NCBI RefSeq assembly: GCF_954871325.1
Contig: NC_088778.1
Coordinates: 4,125,743 to 4,189,742, forward strand
Source of the DNA: Gordionus sp. m RMFG-2023
Lineage: Eukaryota > Nematomorpha > Gordioida > Chordodea > Parachordodidae
Reading direction: 5' to 3'
Length of the DNA: 64,000 bases
Position 1 is the stretch's first letter, and every line of letters starts with the position of its first letter. Below the pieces are notes generated by a model. The model was not told the origin of the DNA and made no database searches. It saw only the letters and a list, made by a program, of their open reading frames with translations. Below, piece after piece: positions 10,065-22,735 of this stretch. Position numbers and translations under genes: made by a program.

Positions 10065-13000
10065 TATTATATGGAATTAATAAATTAAAATATTATATAT
10101 TTTGGTTATTGAATAGTAATGTTTTAATTTATGTAACGTACATTCATTCTATTTATTCAAATAGCGCATTCATTTAATTCTGTTTATTCAAATTATATTT
10201 TTATTTTAGTTTTACCTTTTATTTTTGTAACTTAACCTTTTTAATATTGCATTCTAATTTTAGTTTGTAAAAATATATATAAAGGATGATGAAGCCCACC
10301 TTAATAATATAAAAAAGTGTTTGATAGAATATCATCATTTGGGCTAATAACTAACTTCAACAAAAGTGTGTTCTTCAAAAACAAAGTGTTCCGGCGTCAT
10401 GATATTGACGCCAAGGGGATTCATGCTAATTACGACAAAATTAAAGCAATAATTAATATGCCAGAACCAAAATCAGCTGCTGAATTATCAACATTTCTGG
10501 GAAGTGGCTGGCTACTATAGAAACTTTTTGAACAATTTTGCAGAAATAGCCGATCCTTTGTCAACAAAGAAAAATGGGCTTGAAACTTAGAACACTCTAA
10601 ATGTTTTAATGATCTTAAGAAGTTGATTAGTCTTCCACAATGCTTTGACATATTTTAACCCTGAATTACCTAAAGGATAGCCACTAACGCATCTAAATGT
10701 GGTTTAGGAGCTGTATTATTTCATACTAAAAAAGACGGCAAAGAAAAACTTATAGCTTTCGCGTCAAGAACTTTATTAAAATCCGAAATGAAGTATACCA
10801 ATATTGGGCGTGAGGCTATCGCTTATATGTTCGCTATTAAGATGTTCCAGGAATATTTAATCGGCACAAAATTCACAATTATTACTGACCATAAACCTCT
10901 TATTCACATTTTTACCAAGGGTCTTAAGGATAATAGTCCTCAAGACTCCAGAAGTGGAACATAACATTAGGAGGATATGATTTTAATATAAAGTATAAAA
11001 CCGATAAATATAATGTTATTCCTGATTGTCTCTCGAGATTACCACAAGAATGTCAAGATGAAGCTGTTGAAAATTGACTCTAATAAATGAATATGGGGAT
11101 TTACCTAAATTTTAATCAAATTCGTGATTAAACTTTAAAATATTGTATTAAGACAAGTTATAAATGATATTAAGAATAACAGGCCTATAAGAACATAATT
11201 TATAAAAACATTGAACTGGAATTAAATATAATTAAGCTTTGTCTTTACAAAAGCTACATAATCATAATTCCGTCCTCTACGAGAAAAAATATACTATAGT
11301 CATTACATGAAGGTCATGTGGGAGCAGTAAAAATCAAATCCTTAGCCAAAGATTACATGTGGTGGTCTGGTATAAATAATGACATAGAAATGTAAGTGAA
11401 AAGTTGTGACGATTGTAACGTATATCATGATAATGCTAATAAGATACAAAAACCATGGGTTTCGGCAACCAAACCGTTTGAAAGGATACACATAGATTAT
11501 GCGGGTCCATTCTTCGCAAGAAATTGGTTGATAATAGTAGATGCCTACAGCAAATTTCCAATTATTATTCCTGTTAAAAATACGACTGATGTTACTTTAA
11601 AAGAAATTTAAAATCATTTTGGGAATATCTGAAACTATAGATACTGATAACGGCACTAAATTTACGAGAAACGATTTTGAAAAATTTTCCAAAAATTATG
11701 GTATCAAACATGTGCTCACATCTGCCTATCACCAGCAATCCAATGGCCAGGTAGAACGCATGGTGAGAACGTATAAAACACATATGAAAAGGAATATTAA
11801 AATTGACTTAGACATCGCACTCGACAAATTTTTAATTAATTACAGAAATACGCGTAATGATACCACAGGAGTTTAACCATCTCAGAGAATGTTCAATCGA
11901 GATATTAGAATTAAATGGGACTTATTAAAACCGTTGGTTGAGAAGGAGAACAAAATAAACGTTACTTTACCACGAAATAGAATATTTAGCCTAGGAGATT
12001 TTGTTTGGTACAAAGTACAAGGTGATTATAAATGGTTAAAGGCATAATCACACATAAAGAAAGTGACACGATGTTTCAAGTTAAGACAGAGAAATAATTT
12101 TGAGGAGACATTTAGATCAAATAAGAATTAAAAACTGTTTTAACACACTTATTAATTATGACTTTAAGGATTATTTTAAGGAATGAAGTGTTGACAAAAA
12201 TATAAAAATTACTGATAAAAATGATATAACACCTATTTCTAGACCGATGCAAATTAAAGAAAAACCTGCTTATTTAAAATACTATAAAATAAATATTAAA
12301 ACGCATAAAGTAAATTAAATATTTAAACGCTTATATAGTGTTGTTAAACGGCTCATTTTGAGCCGATTTTTTAAAACGGCTAACTCAATATTTTAGCCAG
12401 AAAAATATTGCCTAAGTCTCGAGATTTCGATAATATATGCCTAGACCTTTGTTCCTTTTATGAGCAAAATCTTGAGGCTTGCATAATATTTTTCTGGACG
12501 AAATATTGAGTTAGCCGTTTTTAAAAATCGGCTCAAAACGAGCCATTTAACAACACTACGCTTATACTAAAACGCGAAAATATAAACGCTAAAAATATTA
12601 TATAACAATCTTATTGATTTATCACTCTTCACTTATTTTTATATCCAACTTGATGAACTATTATATCTTATTATTCGCAACTTACTGATAAAACAATTTT
12701 GAAAGTGATAATAATAACAACTGAGAATGACAAGCAAGCTATATGACAAATTCACGATTTATAAGGACAACTTACGATAAGGATATCAAGCTTGCGATTT
12801 AAATAAACCTACGTGCAAATCGATTTAAACAAACCAACGATTGGGACAAGCCAATGATTACTATGACTTATGAAACAATTTGATGGTCTAAACGATAAAC
12901 CATTTTAACTACGATAGTACAATTAAACTTATGTGAATGCTTTTTAAAAGAGGGAGAATTTTATATAATAGGAATTAATAAATTAAAATATTATATATTT

Positions 13001-13262
13001 TGGTTATTGAATAGTAATTTGTTTTAATTTATTTAACGTTCATTCATTCTTCTATTTATTCAAATCGCGCATTCATTAAATTCTGTTTATTCAAATTATA
13101 TTTTTATTTTAGTTATACCTTTTATTTTTATAAATCTTTTTAATATTGTATTCTAATTTTAGTTTGTAAAAATATATATAAAGGATATAATTGTTTTTAA
13201 AAGACAGTTAATAATAATAAAATAATAAAATATATTTATTCGTTTTTTTCATATTCTTTACA
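10065..13262 (+). mobile_element. Ty3/gypsy-type LTR fossil B
   Basis: An LTR retrotransposon fossil bounded by the 5-bp target duplication GTGAA at 10060-10064 and 13263-13267. The 3' LTR is about 12959-13262 and ends CA; the 5' LTR starts at 10065 and matches it well. A purine-rich tract, AAAAGAGGGAGAA, lies just before the 3' LTR. The parts that can be recognised are the end of a reverse transcriptase (about 10290-10530), RNase H (about 10680-11060) and integrase (about 11285-11930). The element is broken, with many breaks and an incomplete 5' side. The two LTRs differ at a modest number of positions, so it is not recent. A foldback MITE has inserted at 12336-12558. Confidence 0.88.
12336..12558. 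mobile_element. Foldback hAT-type MITE, copy B (best copy)
   Basis: A 223-bp element with ends TAGTGTTGTTAAA and a perfect 8-bp target duplication, CGCTTATA, at 12328-12335 and 12559-12566. The two halves are complementary over roughly 100 bp: GGCTCATTTTGAGCCGATTT on the left is answered by its complement on the right, and ACTCAATATTT and CCAGAAAAATATT words appear in both arms. It would fold into a long hairpin, with a small nested GGCTC...GAGCC hairpin in each arm. The 8-bp duplication points to a hAT transposase acting in trans. Sister copies are at 392-592, 48830-49028 and 63500-63704. Confidence 0.92.
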
Positions 13263-13985
13263 GTGAATATAAAGAATTTATTTTTAAGATAATAAATTCA
13301 ATTAAAACCTTCATTATTGACAATGAATTAATTATTATGGCATTATGAGCTTGCTGAAATATCTAAACCTTTTAAATTACATTTAAAAGAATAGTTTATT
13401 GGAAAACAATGTGTATAATTGCTTGCAACATATAGATTTGGTCGATGAATTGTATTGTAATAATTCTATATTGTAAGTATATACAGCAATAAAATTTGCC
13501 ATATTTCATCTCAAAATTTAATAGATAACCCCTCAAAAAATTTATCCTACCCCCATAAGCAGCCTAACCCCTCAAAAAAATAGGATGCAAACTGTTTCTA
13601 CCCCTCCCGCTCATATAGACGCGTGACAAGTTTTAAAAGTAGTTAATTCCAGCAATTGCTTAATTATTTGATTTGAATGGATTCATCTAATCAAAACCAA
13701 ATATTTTATACGCTATTACATGAATTTTTATAAATAATAAATTTACTATCTTCAACAACATCATATGCCATTCCTAGTAATATATAAAATATAATATAGT
13801 TATGAAATATTATGGTAGTTATGAAATATTTTGTGGGGGAAATACACCTTAAAATTTAAATGGAGCTAATACGATAATGACTTTTTTATATCCTTGAGAC
13901 TTTCCTTCACTTGATAATTATACTAACGACACAAATATGTAGTTGAGAGAAGGAATACAGATGGAAATTATTAAAAATGTAAATT

Positions 13986-14240
13986 AAACATGATTATAAT
14001 GTATAATAGAATTGCCATTTTTGTATTTAAAAAATTTAAAGGTGTAGTTCATGTAAAAGAATTCACAAATCACTTATCCAATTTAATTAATGTTATTGCC
14101 ATATAAATGGGGCCTGAAAAATTTGGCAATTATAAATATAGTTTAATATGCCATAGTAATTTTTTATCAAAATCGTCGAGTTTTTGAATTGAAAGTGTTT
14201 GCCATTAAGGGATATGCAATTAAACGGCTTTGACTGTATA
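13986..14240. repeat. Right-end fragment of the pogo-like element
   Basis: This 255-bp piece matches the last part of the pogo-like element at 24972-26534 and ends with the same terminus, GGCTTTGACTG followed by TA. Only the right end is present. Its left junction is with R1 matrix at AAACATGATTATAATG. It is part of the larger duplicated block 13986-15265. Confidence 0.7.
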
Positions 14241-15860
14241 CACATATGAGATCATACTTTCTGTTACAAAATTGATTGACAATATATCTAGTAAGATTGG
14301 ATATGTCATGTTTGCTTTAAACGATTAAATTCATTCATTATTACTAAATTATTTTACTATCGCTTATCGTATAAATAACAACAATAAGATTTACATTTAT
14401 CAATATTTCAGATAATAATTTTTTATCAATAAATGAAGTTAATATGTTAAAAATAAATACCTGTTGTATCATAATCAAAGCCTTTTTAATAAGAAAAAAA
14501 ACTGATAATAGCTCTATGATAAAAAACAATTAAGCTGTGGCATAGTTTATTTTAATATATTATATCTTTATATTCTAAATTTATTAAAAGTTATTAAGGA
14601 TTTTTGAAAATCCTTATTATTAATTCTGATAAAAATATATTCCAATCAAGACTATATATTTAAAAAAATTAGCATCAAATATACTATATATAAATTGATT
14701 GTGTCAACTTATTAGATTAAAATTACATCTATGTGTGATTTGAAGTTAGTTTTAATTTTTGACAAATATTTAATCTATATTTATTATAAACATTAGATGG
14801 CTATTTTTTTTTATATTTCATTTTATCCTAATAACTCGCAATACTTATATAAATATAATATGACAAGCATTCTGAATCTTTGAAATTTTAATAATTTACT
14901 GAGAAGATTTAAATTTACAATGTCAAGTTAGAAGTTTAATCCAGCAATTGCCTAATTAATTTATTTTCATAGATTCATCAAATCCGAGCTAAATTATAAT
15001 ATGCCATTACATAAATTTTTATAAATTATAAATTTACTAATACCATCATCGCTATCACTATCACTACCTAATTGATATATAAACAAAAAAATATTATAAA
15101 TTAATTAAACTCTTGATGTTTATATTTCAAAAATTGTCTAAAAGGCTCCCGTTTAAATAATATTGAAACTGGAGCAACTTCGGTTTCCGTATGTAGAGCT
15201 TTAAGATACACGAATTAAAACTCTTCTTTATTGTTTCTTGAATTCTTTCGCAAAATTTTAAACAGACTACATCATAAATTTTATCTTATAGTTTCATTTA
15301 TCATCAGTTGATATATTAAAATTTTTACAGTTAGATATTGTGTAAAAACCTAAATATTCAGAGATATATATTTATTTTATTTCCTAGTAAAATTAATTTT
15401 ATCAATTTAATATTTTCTAGGACAAAGATATTTATATATTTATAAGTTAAAAATAAATGTAATATATAAAAAAATTCTAAATTAAAATATTATTTTTAAT
15501 CGATTTAGATAAATATGCTGTTTATTTATTTGTACTGATTAATAATATACTTAAAACAAATGATAGATATCAAACGAAATTAACTATAAAAATTTTCTAA
15601 ATTTAAGCATTAAAGTTAAAATTTTACGAGTTGGCGGTTCAGTTATTTTTGATGTAATTGCTAAAACATTTAATAAAGCGATAATTTATTAAAAATTATA
15701 TAAATCTAAAGATTAATAAAATAATTTATAGTGAATGTTCGAATGTTCGAATTATTTAATATTTAATTGATAAAATTTATAATATTTTGCTTGCTACAGA
15801 TATTGATGTGTAATAGTATTGATATAATTAGGAATTATAATTAAGATATATAATAATGAT

Positions 15861-15982
15861 CAGTTGTGTCACTGGTAGGAGGTTCAGGGACTCGAACCCA
15901 CAGAAAATTTGAAGAGTCCCCTCAAATTTGTTTTTATATCGTTAAAAAAAGAATGATGTTGTAAAGGTTAGTGGCGCCCCTG
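15861..15982. mobile_element. hAT-type MITE with CAGTTGTGTCACT ends, copy 2
   Basis: A 122-bp copy of the element at 2658-2772. Its left end is CAGTTGTGTCACTGGTAGG and its right end is GTTAGTGGCGCCCCTG. The 8-bp flanks ATAATGAT and ATAATCAT differ at one base, as expected of an old target duplication. On the minus strand it contains GGGTTCGAGTCCC, an exact match to the RNA polymerase III B-box consensus GGTTCGANTCC. No A box is visible at the right distance, so a tRNA origin for the interior is only a suggestion. Confidence 0.8.
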
Positions 15983-18193
15983 ATAATCATTAAAAAAATT
16001 AAATTTTAAAAATGTGGAGATAATTTGCAATAAGAACTGTTTTAACGTGAAGTTATATAAAAGTTAACCAACTTATATCGATTTGATTTAATGTATTTGA
16101 ATAATATTTTAAAGATAATCATATAATGTCATTTAGAACATGAATAAATTTTGAATGTGAGAGCATACTTAAATAATTATATTTGGAAAACAGACACGAT
16201 TATAGACAAATTTCTTTAAATAAAACAAACATTTGGTTAATTATAATCTTTAAAGAAGTTGCAGGTTTTGTAAAGTAAAAATAAAAAATAGTTCAATAGC
16301 AGAATTGATCATTTACAATGCTTATCATGTGTATATAATAATAAGAATTGTATTTATCAATATTTCAGATTTAATAAATAATGTTAAAATGTTTAAAAAA
16401 AATTACCTCCTGAACCAGATCTAGAGTCTTTTAATTAATAAAAAATAAAATTATATTGATGTTGTTCACTTACTAAATTACAAATTACACATCAATGTGT
16501 TTCGAAGTTATTATTAAATTAACAGTAGTTATTTACCTAATTTTTATTTATTTTTCCCCAAATATATATAAAGAATTATATAGTAGATGACTACTCTCTT
16601 TTCATATTTATATTCACTTATTATAATTTTATTACTTGTTTAGATATCATAATTTTGATATTGCGATAGAAAATTCATGGACATTCTGTTTTATTGAAAT
16701 TCAGTTATCACTGAGAAGATTTATATTTAAAATGGCTAGTTTGACAAGAAATTTATACTAGCAATTGTCTAATTAGTTGATGATGAATTTATCTAATTAA
16801 ATCTAAATTATATTTCTATACACTTACATAAATTTTTATAAATAATAAATTAAGTATCTATAACTTCATAAACAGCACCACTCACTAATTGATACATAAA
16901 ATATTATATTGAAAAAAATAATGACGGTAGTTATGAATTATTTTGTAAAGAAAAAAAAGACATTAAAATTCTAATGTAGCTATTACGATGACTTTTATAT
17001 CCTTAAGATTCACTTTTACTTAAAAATTTCAATAACGACACAAATATAATTGAGGGAAAGTAAAAAAGATGAAGATTATTAATAATATATATAAAAAATA
17101 ATTATTATTATAATTGAAGGAATAAAATATATTCTTAAACATAAGATTTAGTTAGTTGAAATGAAATCTTAATATAGATATTATTTTTCTAAAAAGCCTT
17201 ATTAAAACTTCCCACACGTTTATTTTATTTTCCTTTTACTGTAATTTTTAAATAAATTTGATATTTAACATGAAGGTCTTTATAGTTACAAAAGAAATGT
17301 GTTAATATTGAAATTGTATTTATTTAAAATATTATCCCTAAATGATAAAATTTTTATATATTAAGTTTAATATTCAATACTAAATCGATTTGGTTCAATT
17401 TATTTAAATATTATATATATATTATAGCTTATCATATGATAAATTTATTTAGTACTATATTAAATTTTGATATTTAACTATGAGCTCATATTTAAATTAT
17501 TATATTTGGAAAATAGACACGGTTATAGACAAATTTTGCTAAATATGTAAAAATATTTGAATATTTATACTTAAAGAAGTTGCAGGTTATGTAAATTAAA
17601 AATAAAATATAATTCAGTGGTAGAATTTTTACAATCGCTTATCATGTGTTTATATATAACAATAAGATTTATATTTATCAATGTTTCAGATAATATTTCT
17701 TTATCAATAAATGAGATTGAAATGTTATAAAAAATTTCCTCCTGAACCAGCAGACTCATTTACTTAATAGGAACAAAAAATATATTGATAAATACTCTAA
17801 GATAAAAATAGTTAAGATGTAGCATAGTTTATCTCAATTTATTATCTTTATTCTTAATTTTATTATAAGATATTAATGATTTTTAAGTATCCTTATTTTT
17901 AATTTTGATAAATATAAATTCCATTTAAAAATATATTTTAAAAAAAGTAGCATCTATACACTATATATTTAATTTTATAAAGTAGTTATATATTTAATTG
18001 CATATGATAAACCTTATCTAACCCAATGCCATTGTAAAGAAAGAATTATGAAGAAGATGATCAATTTCTTTTCATTTTTATTATCGCTTATCATAATTCG
18101 CATTACTTATTCAAATCTGGTATTTCGATAAATTCATGGAAAATTCTATTTCTTTAGAATTAAAATAATTCACAGGATATTTAAATTTACTAT

Positions 18194-19061
18194 TACAAGC
18201 AGCGTCTACATGGCAAGATTTTCAATGGATGCAAACCCCCTTCAAAAACCTATGCCCCCCAAAAAATTTAATTTCACCTTTTTAATTATAATGATAGATA
18301 ATCTAAAAAAAATAACTTAAATTACTTTATCTATACTCAGCGTCTACATGACAGAATTTTTACTGGATGCAAACCCCCTTCAAAAACCTTTGCCTACCCC
18401 CTAAAATATTCCAGCCGCTTTCGGCGGCGGTGTGACTTTATTATTCTTTTTACTTATTTAATTACTTGATACTCTTATCAAAGAATTTATAAAGGATAAC
18501 TTAAATTAATCTATCTCTACTACCAACTATTGATATTTTGTGAATGTTATATTATAGGAATTAATAAATTAAAATATTATATATTTTGGTTATTGAATAG
18601 TAATAGGTATAACTTAACCTTTTTAATATTGTATTCTAATTTTAGTTTGTAAAAATATATATAAAGGATGATGAAGCCCACCTTAATAATATAAAAAAAA
18701 GTATTTGATAGAATATCATAATTTGGGCTGTGTTCTTCAAAAACAAAGTGTTCCGACGTCATGATATTGATGCCAAGGGGATTCATGCTAATCACGACAA
18801 AATTAAAGCAATAATTAATATGCCAGAACCAAAATCAGCTGCTGAATTATCATTTCTGGGAAATGGCTGACTACTAAACTTTTTGAACAATTTTGCAGAA
18901 ATAGCCGATCCTTTGTCAACTAAGAAAAATGGGCTTGGAACTTAGAACACTCTAAAAGTTTTAATGATCTTAAGAAGTTGGTTAGTCTTCCACTTGCTTT
19001 GACATATTTTAACCTTGAATTACCTAAAGGATAGCCACTGACGCATCTAAATGTGTTTAGC
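18194..19061 (+). repeat. Duplicate of the 9.8-10.7 kb nest (CGTCTACA element plus gypsy B part)
   Basis: This segment repeats the arrangement at 9776-10720. The CGTCTACA terminus occurs twice here, at 18194 and about 18345, about 151 bp apart. The G+C-rich hairpin region follows (about 18418), then GTGAA and the gypsy B LTR from about 18546, then gypsy B pol-derived sequence to about 19055. The gypsy part is a broken fossil. Because it has the same internal arrangement as the 10-kb copy, the two arose by duplication of already nested DNA and not by separate insertion. Its right edge abuts the tandem array. Confidence 0.8.
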
Positions 19062-22000
19062 TTTTTTATATCCTTAAGATTTTCCGATAATTATACTAAC
19101 GACACAAATATGTAGTTGAGAGAAGGAATACAGATGGAAATTATTATAAATGTAAATATAAATAATATACATAAATATAATTGAAAGAATATTGATTCTA
19201 AAACATAAAATTTAGTTAGTTTAAAATAAAATCATAATATCATTTTATTCTATAGTTATAAATCTGATATTTTTTAATATAAAGGTTTTTATATATTTAC
19301 AAAATGTTAAAAGAAAAAGTGTTTATATATGAATATTTATTTATTAGAATTATTAAGAGGGAAATTTTTATATAAAAATAGTTGATTTTTATTGAAAAGA
19401 GGATCATTAAAAATATAATATTAAATAAATGAAGATTATTTTTAAAAAATGTAATTTGTAATGTTTCTTTTATAATATAATAAAACAAAATTATTACTGA
19501 ATGCAAAATTTTAATTTCCCCAAGAATATACGTATGGTATAACTATTGAAATTTAATTAACTAATAAGAGATTTTAATCATGAATTTTAAATTATACCTA
19601 TCTTTATTCTGAAACTTCTTTAGTTCGACATTTACTAAGTTAACTACATTCATGTTTTTATTTTGAAAATATTTCAAAAGGCTCTCGTTTAAATTATAAT
19701 GAAGCTAGAGTAACTGCGGTTGTCGCATGTAGAGTATTGCGATAAAGGAATTAAAATTTTATATATTGTTTATTTAATTCTTTTGCACATAATTTTTTAA
19801 CTTTTTTACATAACAATCTATTTCGCCATTTGAACAAATTAACATTATTTGTTTAGATATTATATTTTTTGGTATTGCGATATAAAATTCATTGACATTC
19901 TGTTCAGATATTTCACTGAGAATAGTTAAATTTAGCCTAATTATTTTTATGAAATCATCTAATCAAAACTAAATTATATTTTTCTACACTATCACATAAA
20001 TTTTTATAAATTATTTACTATCTTCATCACCAGTAATGACTAATTTATTAAAATATAATATAGACATAAATTATTATGGTAGTTATGAAATATTTTGTGG
20101 GGAAAAAACACCTTAAAATTCGAACGTAGCTATTACGATAATGACTTTTTTATATCCTTAAGATTTTCCGATAATTATACTAACGACACAAATATGTAGT
20201 TGAGAGAAGGAATACAGATGGAAATTATTATAAATGTAAATATAAATAATATACATAAATATAATTGAAAGAATATTGATTCTAAAACATAAAATTTAGT
20301 TAGTTTAAAATAAAATCATAATATCATTTTATTCTATAGTTATAAATCTGATATTTTTTAATATAAAGGTTTTTATATATTTACAAAATGTTAAAAGAAA
20401 AAGTGTTTATATATGAATATTTATTTATTAGAATTATTAAGAGGGAAATTTTTATATAAAAATAGTTGATTTTTATTGAAAAGAGGATCATTAAAAATAT
20501 AATATTAAATAAATGAAGATTATTTTTAAAAAATGTAATTTGTAATGTTTCTTTTATAATATAATAAAACAAAATTATTACTGAATGCAAAATTTTAATT
20601 TCCCCAAGAATATACGTATGGTATAACTATTGAAATTTAATTATTAACTAATAAGAGATTTTACTCATGAATTTTAAATTATACCTATCTTTATTCTGAA
20701 ACTTCTTTAGTTCGACATTTACTAAGTTAACTATAAACATTCATGTTTTTATTTTGAAAATATTTCAAAAGGCTCTCGTTTAAATTATAATGAAGCTAGA
20801 GTAACTGCGGTTGTCGCATGTAGAGTATTGCGATAAAGGAATTAAAATTTTATATATTGTTTATTTAATTCTTTTGCATAAAATTTTTGAACTTTTTTAC
20901 ATAACAATCTATTTCGCCATTTGAACAAATTAACATTATTTGTTTAGATATTATATTTTTTGGTATTGCGATATAAAATTCATTGACATTCTGTTCAGAT
21001 ATTTCACTGATAATAGTTAAATTTAGCCTAATTATTTTTATGAAATCATCTAATCAAAACTAAATTATATTTTTCTACACTATCACATAAATTTTTATAA
21101 ATTATTTACTATCTTCATCACCAGTAATGACTAATTTATTAAAATATAATATAGACATAAATTATTATGGTAGTTATGAAATATTTTGTGGGGGAAAAAC
21201 ACCTTAAAATTCGAACGTAGTACGATAACGACTTTTTTATATCCTTAAGATTTTCCGATAATTATACTAACGACACAAATATGTAGTTGAGAGAAGGAAT
21301 ACAGATGGAAATTATTATAAATGTAAATATAAATAATATACATAAATATAATTGAAAGAATATTGATTCTAAAACATAAAATTTAGTTAGTTTAAAATAA
21401 AATCATAATATCATTTTATTCTATAGTTATAAATCTGATATTTTTTAATATAAAGGTTTTTATATATTTACAAAATGTTAAAAGAAAAAGTGTTTATATA
21501 TGAATATTTATTTATTAGAATTATTAAGAGGGAAATTTTTATATAAAAATAGTTGATTTTTATTGAAAAGAGGATCATTAAAAATATAATATTAAATAAA
21601 TGAAGATTATTTTTAAAAAATGTAATTTGTAATGTTTCTTTTATAATATAATAAAACAAAATTATTACTGAATGCAAAATTTTAATTTCCCCAAGAATAT
21701 ACGTATGGTATAACTATTGAAATTTAATTATTAACTAATAAGAGATTTTACTCATGAATTTTAAATTATACCTATCTTTATTCTGAAACTTCTTTAGTTC
21801 GACATTTACTAAGTTAACTACATTCATGTTTTTATTTTGAAAATATTTCAAAAGGCTCTCGTTTAAATTATAATGAAGCTAGAGTAACTGCGGTTGTCGC
21901 ATGTAGAGTATTGCGATAAAGGAATTAAAATTTTATATATTGTTTATTTAATTCTTTTGCATAAAATTTTTGAACTTTTTTACATAACAATCTATTTCGC

Positions 22001-22735
22001 CATTTGAACAAATTAACATTATTTGTTTAGATATTATATTTTTTGGTATTGCGATATAAAATTCATTGACATTCTGTTCAGATATTTCACTGAGAATAGT
22101 TAAATTTAGCCTAATTATTTTTATGAAATCATCTAATCAAAACTAAATTATATTTTTCTACACTATCACATAAATTTTTATAAATTATTTACTATCTTCA
22201 TCACCAGTAATGACTAATTTATTAAAATATAATATAGACATAAATTATTATGGTAGTTATGAAATATTTTGTGGGGGAAAAACACCTTAAAATTCGAACG
22301 TAGTACGATAACGACTTTTTTATATCCTTAAGATTTTCCGATAATTATACTAACGACACAAATATGTAGTTGAGAGAAGGAATACAGATGGAAATTATGA
22401 AAAATGTAAATATAAATAATATACATAAATATAATTGAAAGAATATTGATTCTAAAACATAAAATTTAGTTAGTTTAAAATAAAATCATAATATCATTTT
22501 ATTCTATAGTTATAAATCTGATATTTTTTAATATAAAGGTTTTTATATATTTACAAAATGTTAAAAGAAAAAGTGTTTATATATGAATATTTATTTATTA
22601 GAATTATTAAGAGGGAAATTTTTATATATAAATAGTTGATTTTTATAGAAAAGAGGATCATTAAAAATATAATATTAAATAAATGAAAATTATTTTTAAA
22701 AAATGTAAATTTGTAATGTTTCTTTTTTTGTTTTG
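19062..22735 (+). repeat. Near-identical tandem array, unit about 1085 bp, 3.4 copies
   Basis: Three complete units (about 19062-20145, 20146-21232 and 21233-22317) and a partial fourth (to about 22735) repeat almost without change. The marker TATATCCTTAAGATTTTCCG recurs at each boundary. The spacing of a marker inside the unit is 1084 and then 1087 bp. Differences between units are a few bases and small indels, for example CGAACGTAGCTATTACG in unit 1 against CGAACGTAGTACG in units 2 and 3. The unit is itself an R1 segment, including the AAAAGGCTCTCGTTTAAAT word. Each full unit holds the same hydrophobic 69-residue minus-strand frame (19297-19506, 20381-20590, 21468-21677), which I do not think is a gene. 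Amplification must be recent compared with the rest of R1. Confidence 0.93.

Larger units (their letters stand above)
9776..13614. mobile_element. DNA element with CGTCTACA ends, interrupted by gypsy B
   Basis: A repeat whose left terminus reads CAGCGTCTACATGACAGG (from about 9863, preceded by a truncated duplicate of itself from 9776). Its right terminus, near 13600-13614, reads CGCGTCTATATGAGCGG on the minus strand. Both ends are followed by runs of C or G (CCCCC blocks), a mark of the family. A small G+C-rich hairpin region, CTTTCGGCGGCGG, lies at about 9939. Without the inserted gypsy it is about 0.6 kb and has no coding sequence. Related pieces are at 18194-18540, and a small whole copy is at 49180-49328. 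The superfamily is unknown; a Mutator-like origin is possible. Confidence 0.65.
13263..18193. repeat. R1 repeat matrix, several diverged copies
   Basis: After the gypsy target duplication the sequence runs through the right part of the CGTCTACA element (to 13614) and then through about 4.5 kb of R1 matrix. Recurring words include GAAGATTTAAATTTACAATG (about 14900), AAAAGGCTCCCGTTTAAAT (about 15139) and ACATAAATTTTTATAAAT. The stretch 13986-15265 is closely matched by 26283-27565. The stretch around 15860-16060 matches 2650-2850. Short open frames here are A+T-rich and accidental. No gene is seen. Confidence 0.55.

Noticed and set aside
19297-21677. Three identical 69-residue open frames on the minus strand
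   Set aside because: They are identical because the DNA is tandemly duplicated. The product is a hydrophobic A+T-driven sequence with no domain, and other R1 copies do not keep it.
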